A stretch of 64,000 bases of DNA from Hamadaea tsunoensis DSM 44101 (GTDB lineage Bacteria > Actinomycetota > Actinomycetes > Mycobacteriales > Micromonosporaceae): contig NZ_AUAX01000027.1 of the NCBI RefSeq assembly GCF_000428945.1, positions 62,001 to 126,000 of the forward strand, read 5' to 3'. Positions 7,588 through 16,022 of the stretch are shown piece by piece. A program made the translations under genes and the position numbers. Every line of letters begins with the position of its first letter. Positions within the stretch are counted from its first letter, which is position 1. Below the pieces are notes generated by a model. The model ran no database searches, had not been told where the DNA came from, and saw only the letters and a program-made list of their open reading frames with translations.

Positions 7588-7887
7588 ATGGAACTCACAG
7601 AACTCATAGCGGATGTACGCGAGAGCCTGACACGAGCCGCAAAGGCAGCTCCGACGACAGGAGTGCGCTTTGAGGTCGGCCCGGTCGAAATCGAATGCGA
7701 GGTTTCGATAGAAAGGTCGTCGGGCGTCGATGGCAAGGTTCGGATAGTCATCGTCGAGGCCGGAGCGAACGCTCGGGGATCGACCTCGAGCTCGCAGCGG
7801 GTGAAGCTGACTCTGAGGCCCGTGGGTGGGCACGGGAGCGACCGGATTCTCGTGCAGGGCGGCGCCGCGGGCGAGTCCGAGCAGTGA
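7588..7887 (+). CDS. Trypco2 (trypsin-co-occurring domain 2) small protein
   Basis: A 99-residue protein that matches the Trypco2 family as I remember it: an N-terminal helix MELTELIADVRESLTRAA, then RFEVGPVEIECEVSIER and KVRIVIVEAG strands, and the terminal QRVKLTLRP strand. Known members are encoded beside, or fused to, trypsin-like proteases in actinobacterial conflict and signalling systems; the biochemical role is not established. The start at 7588 is supported by GAGAGG upstream, and the family begins at this Met. Its stop overlaps the protease GTG by 4 bp, so the two proteins are made in a fixed ratio and probably act together. Confidence 0.8.
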   Translation: MELTELIADVRESLTRAAKAAPTTGVRFEVGPVEIECEVSIERSSGVDGKVRIVIVEAGANARGSTSSSQRVKLTLRPVGGHGSDRILVQGGAAGESEQ

Positions 7888-8999
7888 CCTCCGTCGAGGT
7901 CGAGCGAACTCGCGTGGTCCAGGTCGTAGCACGCAGTTCACCGGAGCACAGGTACTTCGGCTCGGGATACCTGGTCACCGATTCCCTCGCGCTGACCGCG
8001 AGTCATGTCGTCGCAGGGGCCCGCTCCGTCACCGTACGGACGTTTCTTGGCGATGCGGTGGTCGACCAGCATGCCGAAGTCCTGGACTTCCTGCCGGAGA
8101 TCGACGTCGCCCTCCTACACCTTGCCATTCCTGCTCGCGGCGTCGTCGGCGGCCGGATTCCGTTCGGGCGGCTCGGCGAGAGCGCCGACCCGGTCGCTTG
8201 CCGGATCGTCGGCTTCCCACGCTTCAAGCTCCGAACCGAGCAGGCCCTCGGCGACATCATGTACCGGGACTCGCACGATGCCCGGGGAAGGATCGCGGCT
8301 CTCAGCAATCTGCGCGAAGGGACGATCGAAGTCCTCGTCCCGCCACCGGCAGCTCGCACGGATGTCGACCACTCACCGTGGGAAGGTTTCTCCGGCGCGT
8401 CGGTACTGGTCGAAGGCCACGTCGTCGGTGTCGTACGCCAGCACGAGCCGAATGCGCCCCTCGCCTGCCTGACCGCGGTCCCCGTCACCCGCTGGTACGC
8501 GAGCCTCGGCGGAGCAGCCAGGTTCGACCAGTTGCGAACTCGTCTCGGCTTGCCGTGGCGGGCTGCCGACCTCCCCGACCTCCGGCAGGCGTATTCGGTG
8601 ACGAGAGTGCTCCGGTCCCTGGACCACCGCGAGTACGAGGAAGTCATCAGTGCCCTGAGCCAGGCGGTAGGGCGGTCTGGGGCAGCACGCGAGCACTACC
8701 TTCTCGCCCTGGCATTGCTGCGCGGTGTCGCTCCGCGGCGGCACCGCTCGACGAGAGAGATCGTCGATCACCTGCGGCTGGCCTCGACGCTACCGGAGGC
8801 GCGCGCCCTCCATCTCCTCATCGACGAGGACGCGGGGATGGCGAGCGGCCGCGCGGACGGGCTGCCCCGGAGTCTGCTCCACGAAGTGGTCGCCGCCGTG
8901 CCACGGCCGGAGGCGGCCCGGATCTGCGCGCAGTTCTCGGCACCCAGCAGTTCCGTGTGGGCCGCATTGCACAGGCGTTCTGAAGGAGGAAACACATGA
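7884..8999 (+). CDS. Trypsin-like serine protease with helical C-terminal domain
   Basis: A 371-residue protein starting at a GTG that overlaps the Trypco2 stop. Residues 10-215 are a chymotrypsin-fold domain with a complete triad: H41 in LTASHVV, D74 in EIDVALL, and S170 in GFSGAS. No signal peptide is present, so it is cytoplasmic, unlike digestive relatives. Residues 240-371 are mostly helical (REYEEVISALSQAV, HYLLALALLRG, RALHLLIDED) and resemble the helical arms or effector-associated regions of conflict-system proteases. Together with Trypco2 and the membrane protein it probably forms a regulated proteolytic switch. Substrate and trigger are unknown. Confidence 0.82.
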   Translation: MTSVEVERTRVVQVVARSSPEHRYFGSGYLVTDSLALTASHVVAGARSVTVRTFLGDAVVDQHAEVLDFLPEIDVALLHLAIPARGVVGGRIPFGRLGESADPVACRIVGFPRFKLRTEQALGDIMYRDSHDARGRIAALSNLREGTIEVLVPPPAARTDVDHSPWEGFSGASVLVEGHVVGVVRQHEPNAPLACLTAVPVTRWYASLGGAARFDQLRTRLGLPWRAADLPDLRQAYSVTRVLRSLDHREYEEVISALSQAVGRSGAAREHYLLALALLRGVAPRRHRSTREIVDHLRLASTLPEARALHLLIDEDAGMASGRADGLPRSLLHEVVAAVPRPEAARICAQFSAPSSSVWAALHRRSEGGNT

Positions 9000-9964
9000 C
9001 CATGTCCTTGGCGGACCGAGAGGCCGCCGTCAACCGGTTCTTCACACCAGTTCCCCTGAAACCCAGCTACACCAACGAAATCCTTCTACTGTCGCTGGGC
9101 GGCGCCGCCGTCATCGTCACAATCCTTCTGATGGGCATCGGCGCCACTCAGAGCGGCGGCGGGCTCGCAGGCGGCCTCTGCTGCTCCATCCCATTTCTGA
9201 TCGGCGGAGCGGTCGCCGGCATCGCCGGTCTCGCCAAGTACTCCGCCAAGGCCGGCGAGTACAAGCGGCGGCTCAGCCTCGCTGTGCCGAAACCGCCGGC
9301 CGAGTGGATCATCAGTCTCGTCACCATGGAGGTAAACCGGATCAGCGCCAGAGCCATGGCCGAACTCCGACTCGTACCCGAGGATTTGGAACTGGAGACC
9401 GACTGGGACCGCGAGCAGCGCCAGTACGCGCTTGCCCACGGGCTGCCCGCACCCCAGGAAGGCAGCCGCCAGCCGATGATGCTGCTTGGCCCGGCTGCCC
9501 CGACGTCCATCGTGCTCGTCACCGGCGGTATGACGGAGCTGCTGTTCTCCCGGTGCCGGGTGACCGCCATCTGCCCGACCAGCTGGCAGTTCGGCATCTA
9601 CGAATGCGAGCTCGACCTCGCCACCGGCCGGTTGAGCCGCGAGCGTGCCCGCAACTACCCCTACACGCAGGTCTCTGCGGTGACCACCCGCACCTACGCG
9701 ATCGCCTGGCAGCCGGGTACGCCCGCTCCCGTCTCGAACGCGAACGTGGAGAACGTCGAGCTGGCGAACGCGGCATTCGAGTTCAAGGACCTCGAGGTGC
9801 TGGTCGCGGGCGGCGAGCGGGCGACGATCGCGCTCGGACTGGTCGACCAGCGGACCTCAAAGGAGTACAAGAACGTGACCATGCTCAGTGCGAACTCCGT
9901 CATCGACCAGGTCAAGGCGAACCTCCGCCGTCGCGACGGAGAATCCCGCCACCCGCAGTCCTAG
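8996..9964 (+). CDS. Two-TM membrane protein of unknown family (third gene of Trypco2 operon)
   Basis: A 322-residue protein that I do not recognise. Two hydrophobic segments at about 28-50 and 56-80 form a hairpin, preceded by a short polar N-terminus. Residues 85-155 look helical; residues 160-315 are strand-rich (SIVLVTGGMTELLFSRCRVTAICP, FGIYECELDLATGRL, ALGLVDQRTSKEYKNVTML), possibly a PH-like barrel. The ATG overlaps the protease stop by 4 bp and an AAGGAGGA ribosome site lies just upstream. It is likely the membrane anchor, sensor or effector partner of the protease. Confidence 0.75.
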   Translation: MTMSLADREAAVNRFFTPVPLKPSYTNEILLLSLGGAAVIVTILLMGIGATQSGGGLAGGLCCSIPFLIGGAVAGIAGLAKYSAKAGEYKRRLSLAVPKPPAEWIISLVTMEVNRISARAMAELRLVPEDLELETDWDREQRQYALAHGLPAPQEGSRQPMMLLGPAAPTSIVLVTGGMTELLFSRCRVTAICPTSWQFGIYECELDLATGRLSRERARNYPYTQVSAVTTRTYAIAWQPGTPAPVSNANVENVELANAAFEFKDLEVLVAGGERATIALGLVDQRTSKEYKNVTMLSANSVIDQVKANLRRRDGESRHPQS

Positions 9965-9969
9965 GAGCC

Positions 9970-10001
9970 GGCCCGGGGCGCGCGGGGCAGTGCCTCGGGC
10001 C
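9970..10001. terminator. Stem-loop between convergent genes
   Basis: GGCCCGGGGC pairs with GCCTCGGGCC (one mismatch) around a 12-nt loop. It lies between the Trypco2 operon and the convergent YihY-like gene. There is no U-run, so its terminator role is uncertain. Confidence 0.4.
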
Positions 10002-10022
10002 AAGAAACGTCCCACAGATGTG

Positions 10023-11003
10023 TCAGCCCAGGTCGCCGCGGTCCTGCGTCCTGCCGTCGTCCACCTTGGTGTCGTCACGGAGCTCCAGATAGGGCTCCTC
10101 GTCCGCGGGCGCTCCCGCCCGGATCGCGCGCTGCCGCTGCAGCTCCGCGTCGAACTCCGCGCCGAGCAGGATCGCGAGGTTGGTGAGCCACAGCCAGACC
10201 AGGAACACGATGATCCCGCCGAGCGCCCCGTATGTGCGGTTGTAGCTGCCGAAATGCCCGGCGTAGAAGCCGAAGCCGGCCGAGATCGCGATCCACAGCA
10301 CGACCGCCAGCAGGCCGCCCGGGCTGATCCAGCGGAATCCGCCCTGCCGCGCGTTGGGCGAGGCCCAGTACAGGATCGCCAGCATGACCGCCACCAGCAC
10401 CACCAGCAGCGGCCACTTGAGGACCTTCCAGACCGTCACCGCCTGCTCCGACAGGCCCACGAGCGCGCCGAGCCGTTCGGCGACGCCGCCGCTGAGCACC
10501 ACCGTGAACAGGCTGATCACCAGCAGTACGCCGATCACGACGGTCACGCCCAGCCGCAGCGGCAGCCGTTTCCAGATCGGCCGCCCCTCGGGGACGTCGT
10601 AGATCGCGTTCGAGGCCTGCATGAACGCGTTGACGTACCCCGACGCCGACCAGAGCGCGAGGACGAGACCGATGACGACGGCCAGCCACGTCTTGCCGTG
10701 GTTGTCCTGCACGTTGCCGAGCGCCGCGTTGAGGATGTCCTGCACCGAACCGGGGATGATCGGCGCGAGCTGGTCCAGCGTCCGGCGTACGGCGGTGTCG
10801 TCGAGGAGGCCGACGACCGCCACGAGTACCAGGATTCCGGGGAACAGCGAGAGCATCCCGTAGTAGGTGAGCGCGGCGGCCCACACCGACAACTTGTCGG
10901 CCTGGAATTCCTTCCCCGTACGCACCAGGGCCGAGCGCCACTCGGTGCCCCGCAACTGCCAGGGACTCGCGGGCTTCGGGGTCTTTTCGGCCATGGCGTC
11001 CAT
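10023..11003 (-). CDS. YihY/BrkB-family inner membrane protein
   Basis: A 326-residue protein of the YihY (formerly RNase BN/BrkB) family, with about six TM helices between residues 38 and 290. Family features seen are FQADKLSVWAAALTYYGMLSLFPGILVLVA near the start, WSASGYVNAFMQASNAIYDVPEGRPIWKRL in the middle, and the GALGGIIVFLVWLWLTNLAILLGAEFDAEL end. The acidic C-tail is typical of actinobacterial members. The function of the family is unknown; RNase activity was disproved for E. coli YihY. The start at 11003 has GGGA 5 nt upstream; an ATG at 10994 is possible. Confidence 0.85.
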   Translation of the reverse strand: MDAMAEKTPKPASPWQLRGTEWRSALVRTGKEFQADKLSVWAAALTYYGMLSLFPGILVLVAVVGLLDDTAVRRTLDQLAPIIPGSVQDILNAALGNVQDNHGKTWLAVVIGLVLALWSASGYVNAFMQASNAIYDVPEGRPIWKRLPLRLGVTVVIGVLLVISLFTVVLSGGVAERLGALVGLSEQAVTVWKVLKWPLLVVLVAVMLAILYWASPNARQGGFRWISPGGLLAVVLWIAISAGFGFYAGHFGSYNRTYGALGGIIVFLVWLWLTNLAILLGAEFDAELQRQRAIRAGAPADEEPYLELRDDTKVDDGRTQDRGDLG

Positions 11004-11048
11004 GTTCCCGCAGGCCGAAAGCGTAAACCGGAGAATGCCGATCACGCC

Positions 11049-11054
11049 TAGGCT
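11049..11054 (+). promoter_or_regulatory. -10 box of a leaderless promoter for the MBL-fold gene
   Basis: TAGGCT, 6 nt before the ATG at 11061; no ribosome site is visible. Confidence 0.5.
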
Positions 11055-11060
11055 GAACGC

Positions 11061-11804
11061 ATGCGACTCACCGTACTCGGCGGCTGCGGCGCGTGGCCGG
11101 AACCGGGCCAGGCGTGCAGTGGTTTCCTCGTCGAACAAGACGGCTTCCGGCTCCTGGTGGACGCCGGCTACGCCACGCTGCCCCGGCTGCTGACGCACAT
11201 CGCCGCCGACGAGCTCGACGCCGTCTACATCACGCACGGCCACCCCGACCACTGCGCCGACCTCAACCCGCTGCTGCGGGCCCGGGCACTGCCCGACAAG
11301 CCCGCCCCACCCCTGCCCGTGTACGCGCTTCCCGGCGCGCTCGACGCCGTCCTGGCCCTCGACCGGCCGGGGATGCTCGACCCGGCGATCATGCTCACGC
11401 CGTTCGAGGCCGGGGACACCTTCGAGATCGGGCCGTTCACGGCGCGTACGGCGCTGCTGCCGCACTTCGTGCCGAACGCCGGCGTCCGCCTGACCGCCAA
11501 CGACCGGGCGATCGTCTACACGGGCGACGCCGGACCCGGCCCCGCGACGGTCGAGCTGGCCCGGGACGCGGATCTGCTCGTCGCCGAGGCCACCCATGCC
11601 GAAGAGGTGCCCGAGAGCGCCCGGGGCATGCTCAGCAGCGCGCGGGACGCCGCCGACCAGGCGACCGCGGCGGGCGTACGCAGCCTGCTGCTGACCCACC
11701 TCTGGCCGGGCACGGACCCCTACACCGCCCGCGCCGCGGCCAGAGCCGGTTACGCGGGCGGCATCGGCGTCGCGACGCCCGGCCTCTCGTTCGACCTGCC
11801 CTGA
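11061..11804 (+). CDS. MBL-fold metallo-hydrolase (RNase Z/phosphodiesterase-like)
   Basis: A 247-residue metallo-beta-lactamase-fold protein. The metal motif H59-G-H-P-D-H64 is intact, with further ligands expected at the GDAGPG turn (about 155) and the LLLTHLWPG His near residue 213. The compact size and sequence resemble the RNase Z-like and cyclic-nucleotide phosphodiesterase branch (MRLTVLGGCGAWPEPGQACSGFLVE). It acts in the cytoplasm, since no signal peptide is present. Substrate is not deducible. The start follows a TAGGCT box by 6 nt, suggesting a leaderless transcript. It converges on der with a 16-bp gap. Confidence 0.82.
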   Translation: MRLTVLGGCGAWPEPGQACSGFLVEQDGFRLLVDAGYATLPRLLTHIAADELDAVYITHGHPDHCADLNPLLRARALPDKPAPPLPVYALPGALDAVLALDRPGMLDPAIMLTPFEAGDTFEIGPFTARTALLPHFVPNAGVRLTANDRAIVYTGDAGPGPATVELARDADLLVAEATHAEEVPESARGMLSSARDAADQATAAGVRSLLLTHLWPGTDPYTARAAARAGYAGGIGVATPGLSFDLP

Positions 11805-11820
11805 TCCTCAGCCGCCCTGA

Positions 11821-13212
11821 CTACTCGCGGGCCTTCTTGGCGCGCTCCTCGCGACGCGTACGCACCGAGATGTCGATCGGGCTGCCCTCGAAGCCGAACT
11901 CCTCCCGGAGCTTGCGTTCGAGGAACCGGACGTACCCCGCGTCCAGCGGTCCGGTCGTGAAGACGACGAACCGCGGCGGGCAGACCCCGGCCTGGGTGGC
12001 GAACAGCACCCGAGGGGCCTTCCCGCCGCGTACCGGGTGGGGGGTGGCCTGGACGAGGGCCGTGAGCCACTGGTTGAGGCGGCCGGTCGGGATGCGCCGC
12101 TCCCAGCTCGCCAGCGCGGTACGCAGAACCGGCGCGAGCTTCTCGACGGCGCGCCCGGTCTTGGCCGAGATGTTGACCCGGGACGCCCACGGGATGCGCT
12201 TGAGCTCGCGCTCGATCTCCTTGTCGAGGTACCAGCGGCGGTCGGCGTCGACGAGGTCCCACTTGTTGAACGCGATGACCACCGCCCGGCCGGACTCGGC
12301 GACCAGGCTGAGCAGGCGCTGGTCCTGCTCGCTGATCACTTCGCTGGAGTCGAGCAGCACCACGGCCACCTCGGCGGCCTCGATCGCCGCCTGCGTACGC
12401 AGACTCGCGAAGTACTCGGTGCCGCTGGCCTGTCCGGCGCGCTTGCGCAGGCCGGCGGTGTCGACGAACTGCCAGATCTCGCCGCCGACGGAGACGAGCG
12501 AGTCGACCGGGTCGACGGTGGTCCCGGCGACGGAGTCCACAACGGACCGCTCCTCGCCGGACAGCTTGTTGAGCAGGCTGGACTTGCCGACGTTGGGGCG
12601 GCCGACGAGGGCGACGCGGCGCGGGCCGCGCGGGCGCTCCTCGACGATCGGCGGCGCGGTCGGCAGCTTGTCCAGGATCGCGTCGAGCAGGTCGCCCGCG
12701 CCCCGGCCGTGCAGGGCCGAGATCGGGAACGGCTCGCCGAGCCCGAGCGACCACAGCCGGGTCGCCTCCAGCTCGATCGTGCCGTTGTCGGCCTTGTTGG
12801 CGATCAGGATGACCGGCTTCTTGCTCGCCCGCAGCATCTTCACGGCGGCCGCGTCGACGTCGGTCGGGCCGACCATGGTGTCCACGACGAACAGCACGAC
12901 GTCGGCCGTGTTGACGGCGATCTCGGCCTGCCGGGCGATCGCGGCCGCGCGGTCCTTCGCGTCGGGTTCCCAGCCGCCGGTGTCCACCACGGTGAACTGG
13001 CGGCCGTTCCACTGCGCGTCGTACGCGATCCGGTCGCGGGTCACGCCCGGCTTGTCCTCCACGACCGCCTGGCGGCGGCCGATGATGCGGTTGACCAGCG
13101 TCGACTTGCCCACGTTGGGGCGGCCGACGACGGCGACCACCGGCTGGGCCGGCAGCACTTCATCGTCGGTGAGATCCGTGCTGTAGTCGACGTCTTCCAC
13201 CCACTCGGTCAC
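11821..13212 (-). CDS. der: Ribosome biogenesis GTPase Der (EngA)
   Basis: A 463-residue protein with the unique Der layout: two tandem G domains (P-loops G30-RPNVGKS37 and a second GRPNVGKSS near residue 205, each with DTGG/DTAG and NKxD motifs) and a C-terminal KH-like domain (about 375-455). Der helps assemble the 50S ribosomal subunit. The GTG start overlaps the cmk stop by 4 bp, giving the cmk-der operon seen across actinobacteria. A 25-residue acidic N-terminal extension precedes the first G domain, as is common in actinobacteria. Confidence 0.97.
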   Translation of the reverse strand: MTEWVEDVDYSTDLTDDEVLPAQPVVAVVGRPNVGKSTLVNRIIGRRQAVVEDKPGVTRDRIAYDAQWNGRQFTVVDTGGWEPDAKDRAAAIARQAEIAVNTADVVLFVVDTMVGPTDVDAAAVKMLRASKKPVILIANKADNGTIELEATRLWSLGLGEPFPISALHGRGAGDLLDAILDKLPTAPPIVEERPRGPRRVALVGRPNVGKSSLLNKLSGEERSVVDSVAGTTVDPVDSLVSVGGEIWQFVDTAGLRKRAGQASGTEYFASLRTQAAIEAAEVAVVLLDSSEVISEQDQRLLSLVAESGRAVVIAFNKWDLVDADRRWYLDKEIERELKRIPWASRVNISAKTGRAVEKLAPVLRTALASWERRIPTGRLNQWLTALVQATPHPVRGGKAPRVLFATQAGVCPPRFVVFTTGPLDAGYVRFLERKLREEFGFEGSPIDISVRTRREERAKKARE

Positions 13213-13874
13213 CGGGCCGCCCTCTTCTCCAGCAGGAGCAGCAGCTCCCGCACGACCTCGTCGATGCCGAGGCCGGTGCTGTCGAGCACCACGGCGTCGT
13301 CCGCCTGGCGCAGCGGGTCGGTCGCCCGCGTCGAGTCGAGGTGGTCGCGGCGGGCCAGGTCGGCCTCGGTCGCGGCGTGGTCGGACTGCACCTCGGCGCT
13401 GCGGCGGGCGGCCCGCGCGGCGGCCGAGGCGGTCAGGTAGACCTTCAGGTCGGCGTCGGGCGCGACCACGGTGCCGATGTCGCGGCCCTCGACGACGATC
13501 CGGCCCGCCTCGATGATGATCTTCTGCTGGAGCTCGACGAGCAGCCGGCGCACGGCGGGCACGGCGGCGACGGCCGAGACGGCCTGGGTCACCTCGGTGC
13601 CGCGGATCGGCCCGTCGACGTTCACGCCGTCGACGCTGATGCCCGGGGCGGCCGGGTCGGTCGTGATGTCCAGCTGCGCGGCACTCACGATCTTGTAGAT
13701 GCCGTCCGGGTCGGTCAGCTCGGCGTCGGCCGCGAGCACCGCCCAGGTCGCGGCTCGATACATCGCCCCGGTGTCGAGGTAACGCGCTTGCAACGCGGTC
13801 GCCAACCGCCGCGACACCGTCGACTTCCCCGAACCCGACGGTCCGTCGACCGCTACGACAACACGCTGTGCCAC
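13209..13874 (-). CDS. cmk: Cytidylate kinase
   Basis: A 221-residue P-loop kinase that phosphorylates CMP and dCMP. The nucleotide loop G11-PSGSGKST19, the [10 protein letters not shown] substrate motif and [11 protein letters not shown] are all present. The start is a GTG at 13874, placed 6 nt after an AGGGAGG ribosome site; an in-frame GTG 7 codons earlier would lie on or before this site and is less likely. Its stop overlaps der. In many actinobacteria cmk-der follows rluB; here rluB is about 17 kb away, implying an insertion or rearrangement. Confidence 0.95.
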   Translation of the reverse strand: MAQRVVVAVDGPSGSGKSTVSRRLATALQARYLDTGAMYRAATWAVLAADAELTDPDGIYKIVSAAQLDITTDPAAPGISVDGVNVDGPIRGTEVTQAVSAVAAVPAVRRLLVELQQKIIIEAGRIVVEGRDIGTVVAPDADLKVYLTASAAARAARRSAEVQSDHAATEADLARRDHLDSTRATDPLRQADDAVVLDSTGLGIDEVVRELLLLLEKRAAR

Positions 13875-13932
13875 GTGAACCTCCCTGGACTCCACCGTCC
13901 CATTCTGCCCGGTCCGGGCGACGCGTACCGCT

Positions 13933-15117
13933 TCAGGCCCGCCGGACGTGCCCGACGTCTCCCCCGATCGCCGCCCGGCGCCCCGCCACCAGCGTGAACG
14001 CCCCGGCGGCCAGGCCGACCGCGCCGGCCACCGGCCAGACCGCGGCCGGCGCCACGGCGTACAGGGCGGTGCCGAGGGCCGGGCTCAGCATCGTCCCGCA
14101 GATCGAGGCCGCGCCGTACAGGCTCTGGTACCGCCCGGCGAGCCCCGGCGGTGCGGCATCGGCCACGTGCGCGGTCGCCGTCGGCTTGTAGAGCATCTCC
14201 CCCGCGGTCACCACGACCATCATGCCGACGGCCGCGGCCAGGCCGAACGGTGCACTCAGGACGAGATAGCCGAGGCCGACCAGCACGAAGCCGGCGCCGA
14301 TCACGAGCAGCGCGGGCCGGTGCCGCAGCCGCACGGCGATGATCGCCTCGCCGGCCACGATGATCACGCAGTTCATCGAGATCAGCAGCCCGTAGGCGAC
14401 GGTCGGCGCCCCCTGGTCCCGCAGCCACAGCGGCACCACCGAGTACTGCAGGCGGTACACGGTGTCGATCACCACGATCCCGGCCAGCAACCCCAGCACC
14501 GACGGACTCACCCTCAGCCTCGTCCGCGCGGCCCTGACCTGCTCCACCGCCGTCCGCGGCACCCGAGCCCTGATCACCGCCCACAGCACCGCGCTGGTCA
14601 AGGCGTCGACCACGAAGATCAGATTGAACGAGTACGCGGACAGCAGCGCTCCGATCGGCGGCCCCAGAATGGTTCCGGCGTTGCTGACCGCCCGCCACAG
14701 CGCGATCCCCGGCCGCCGGAGTTCCCCGGGCAGGCAGCTCGTGACCAGCGCCCCCATGATCGGCCGCGTCATCCCGCCGACCAGCCCGGCCACCGCCACC
14801 GCGGCCGCCAGCAGCACCGTCGGCACGAACGGGACCGCGACGCAGGCGAGCACCCACCCGCCGATCGTGATGAGCAGGCCCTTGCGCAGCCCGAGATGAT
14901 CGCCGAGCCAGCCGCCGGTGAGATTGCCGGTGATGGTGCCGATCCCGTACAGCGCCACGACCAGGCCCGCCCGCGAGGTCGCCAGCCCACGGTCCTCGAC
15001 CAGGTAGAGCGTCATGTACAGCCACGCGAGCCCGCCGACCGCGCTGACGAACTGCCCGACCAGCAGCACCCGCAACCAGACCGGCAGCCGCCGCAGGGTG
15101 CCCAGGACGTCGCGCAT
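13933..15117 (-). CDS. MFS transporter (drug/metabolite exporter type)
   Basis: A 394-residue major facilitator with 12 predicted TM helices. The A-motif-like GGWLGDHLGLRKG lies between helices 2 and 3. A good GGGGAG ribosome site precedes the ATG. A palindrome AGTTTC-N5-GAAACT (15135-15151) just upstream suggests control by a MarR/ArsR/PadR-class repressor that is not encoded next to it. Proton-driven efflux is inferred from the family; the substrate is unknown. It follows cmk-der on the same strand but is upstream of it by 58 bp. Confidence 0.85.
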   Translation of the reverse strand: MRDVLGTLRRLPVWLRVLLVGQFVSAVGGLAWLYMTLYLVEDRGLATSRAGLVVALYGIGTITGNLTGGWLGDHLGLRKGLLITIGGWVLACVAVPFVPTVLLAAAVAVAGLVGGMTRPIMGALVTSCLPGELRRPGIALWRAVSNAGTILGPPIGALLSAYSFNLIFVVDALTSAVLWAVIRARVPRTAVEQVRAARTRLRVSPSVLGLLAGIVVIDTVYRLQYSVVPLWLRDQGAPTVAYGLLISMNCVIIVAGEAIIAVRLRHRPALLVIGAGFVLVGLGYLVLSAPFGLAAAVGMMVVVTAGEMLYKPTATAHVADAAPPGLAGRYQSLYGAASICGTMLSPALGTALYAVAPAAVWPVAGAVGLAAGAFTLVAGRRAAIGGDVGHVRRA

Positions 15118-15134
15118 CGCCCACTCCCCAGGTT

Positions 15135-15151
15135 AGTTTCTTTTGGAAACT
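15135..15151. promoter_or_regulatory. Palindromic operator upstream of the MFS gene
   Basis: AGTTTC and GAAACT separated by 5 bp, 18 bp upstream of the MFS start codon. AT-rich palindromes of this form are typical of winged-helix repressors. Confidence 0.6.
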
Positions 15152-15212
15152 CACCTTAGGCAGTTTTCTCAGATCCCTCAAGTCAAGATCTTTTGTCCCA
15201 ACCTCCATCGGC

Positions 15213-15229
15213 CTTTGTCGCGACTGTCC
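15213..15229 (-). repeat. GGACAGTCGCGACAAAG box, copy 3
   Basis: Exact copy of the 17-bp box on the minus strand. Confidence 0.7.
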
Positions 15230-15261
15230 GTATGTGCGCGGGGGCGCATCGGCGACGGGGT

Positions 15262-15403
15262 GATCATTCGCGGCTGAGGTGTAGAAATCGCCGCTATTGC
15301 ATGATCATTTACGGTTCCAGAGCGCGTTGACCGGCTCCGGCTACACCTGACGCGTCATCGATCATGCAGATCGGGCCGAATTCACACCTCAGCCGTAAAC
15401 GAT
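15262..15403. repeat. Long inverted repeat in the second island
   Basis: Arms at 15262-15283 and 15381-15403 share CGGCTGAGGTGT plus partly matching GATC-containing ends, about 97 bp apart. Possibly the ends of a decayed miniature element; no coding content lies between. Confidence 0.5.
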
Positions 15404-15671
15404 CGTCCCGTCGGCGACCCCGGTCCCACTGGACGGAAGATCGTTCCCGCATCACGGGCGCCGGCCGGAGGCCGGACGGCTCGGGCGTGATCCACAGCGG
15501 TACTGATGCCAAACAAGCCCCACGCCCATGATCCAAAACGGTCCAGCTGCAGGAAACCGGCCCCAGTGACATCTCGGCCGCGATGGATCAAGGGAGCGGC
15601 CCCGAAACTACATCCCCACCGCAAACGATCACCAGCAGCCCGACCCGGCGCCGCCATACCGGCCAGGCAGT

Positions 15672-15745
15672 CGACGATCTTGCGCGAATGTCCGGGCGTT
15701 TAGGGCACACCGGACGAAATTCGGGGCATTCGCGCAAGATCGTCG
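15672..15745. repeat. Palindromic intergenic element, 74-76 bp family, copy 2
   Basis: Perfect 19-bp arms beginning CGACGATCTTGCGCGAATG. The loop includes CCGGACGAAATTCG, which is shared with copy 3 at 29542-29615. Confidence 0.8.
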
Positions 15746-15774
15746 GGGGCGGGCCGTACCCCCGCGCACAAGTC

Positions 15775-15791
15775 GGACAGTCGCGACAAAG
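15775..15791 (+). repeat. GGACAGTCGCGACAAAG box, copy 4
   Basis: Exact fourth copy, 29 bp after the palindromic element. Confidence 0.7.
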
Positions 15792-15876
15792 GCCAGGGGG
15801 GTGAAGGGCGAAACGGTGACCGGACCGCGGTGATGGATGCGTCGCCCCACTCAGGTGGCAGTGGAGGCGCCCCGCG

Positions 15877-15958
15877 CCGGAACGGTCTCCCGCGCGAGGA
15901 GCGGAGGTGAGATCGACGAACCCGGGACAAAGATCTTAAAAAGATCTTGCTCGTGATC
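15877..15958. repeat. 47-bp intergenic module, copy 2, with adjoining shared sequence
   Basis: 15877-15923 is the inverted counterpart of 3879-3926. Continuing, 15911-15958 matches 3664-3692 in reverse except for a 17-18 nt insertion carrying AAGATC repeats. The two islands therefore share a common ancestor segment that was rearranged. Confidence 0.65.
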
Positions 15959-16022
15959 TGGATTTGACCTTGTATGCAATCCTCTGAGGCTGACCCCCAC
16001 CCCCTCACCCCGGGAAAGACTG

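Larger units (their letters stand above)
15152..16022. other. Second gene-free repeat island
   Basis: About 870 bp without a credible gene. It contains an AAGTCAAGATCTTTTG box (15180-15195), two inverted GGACAGTCGCGACAAAG boxes, a large inverted repeat (15262-15403), a 74-bp palindromic element (15672-15745) and a module shared with the first island (15877-15958). Reading frames crossing it are incidental. The last 60 bp should hold the promoter of the SPFH gene. Confidence 0.7.

Noticed and set aside
15382-15657. Short reading frames in the second repeat island
   Set aside because: They cross inverted repeats, overlap each other on both strands and show no family similarity.
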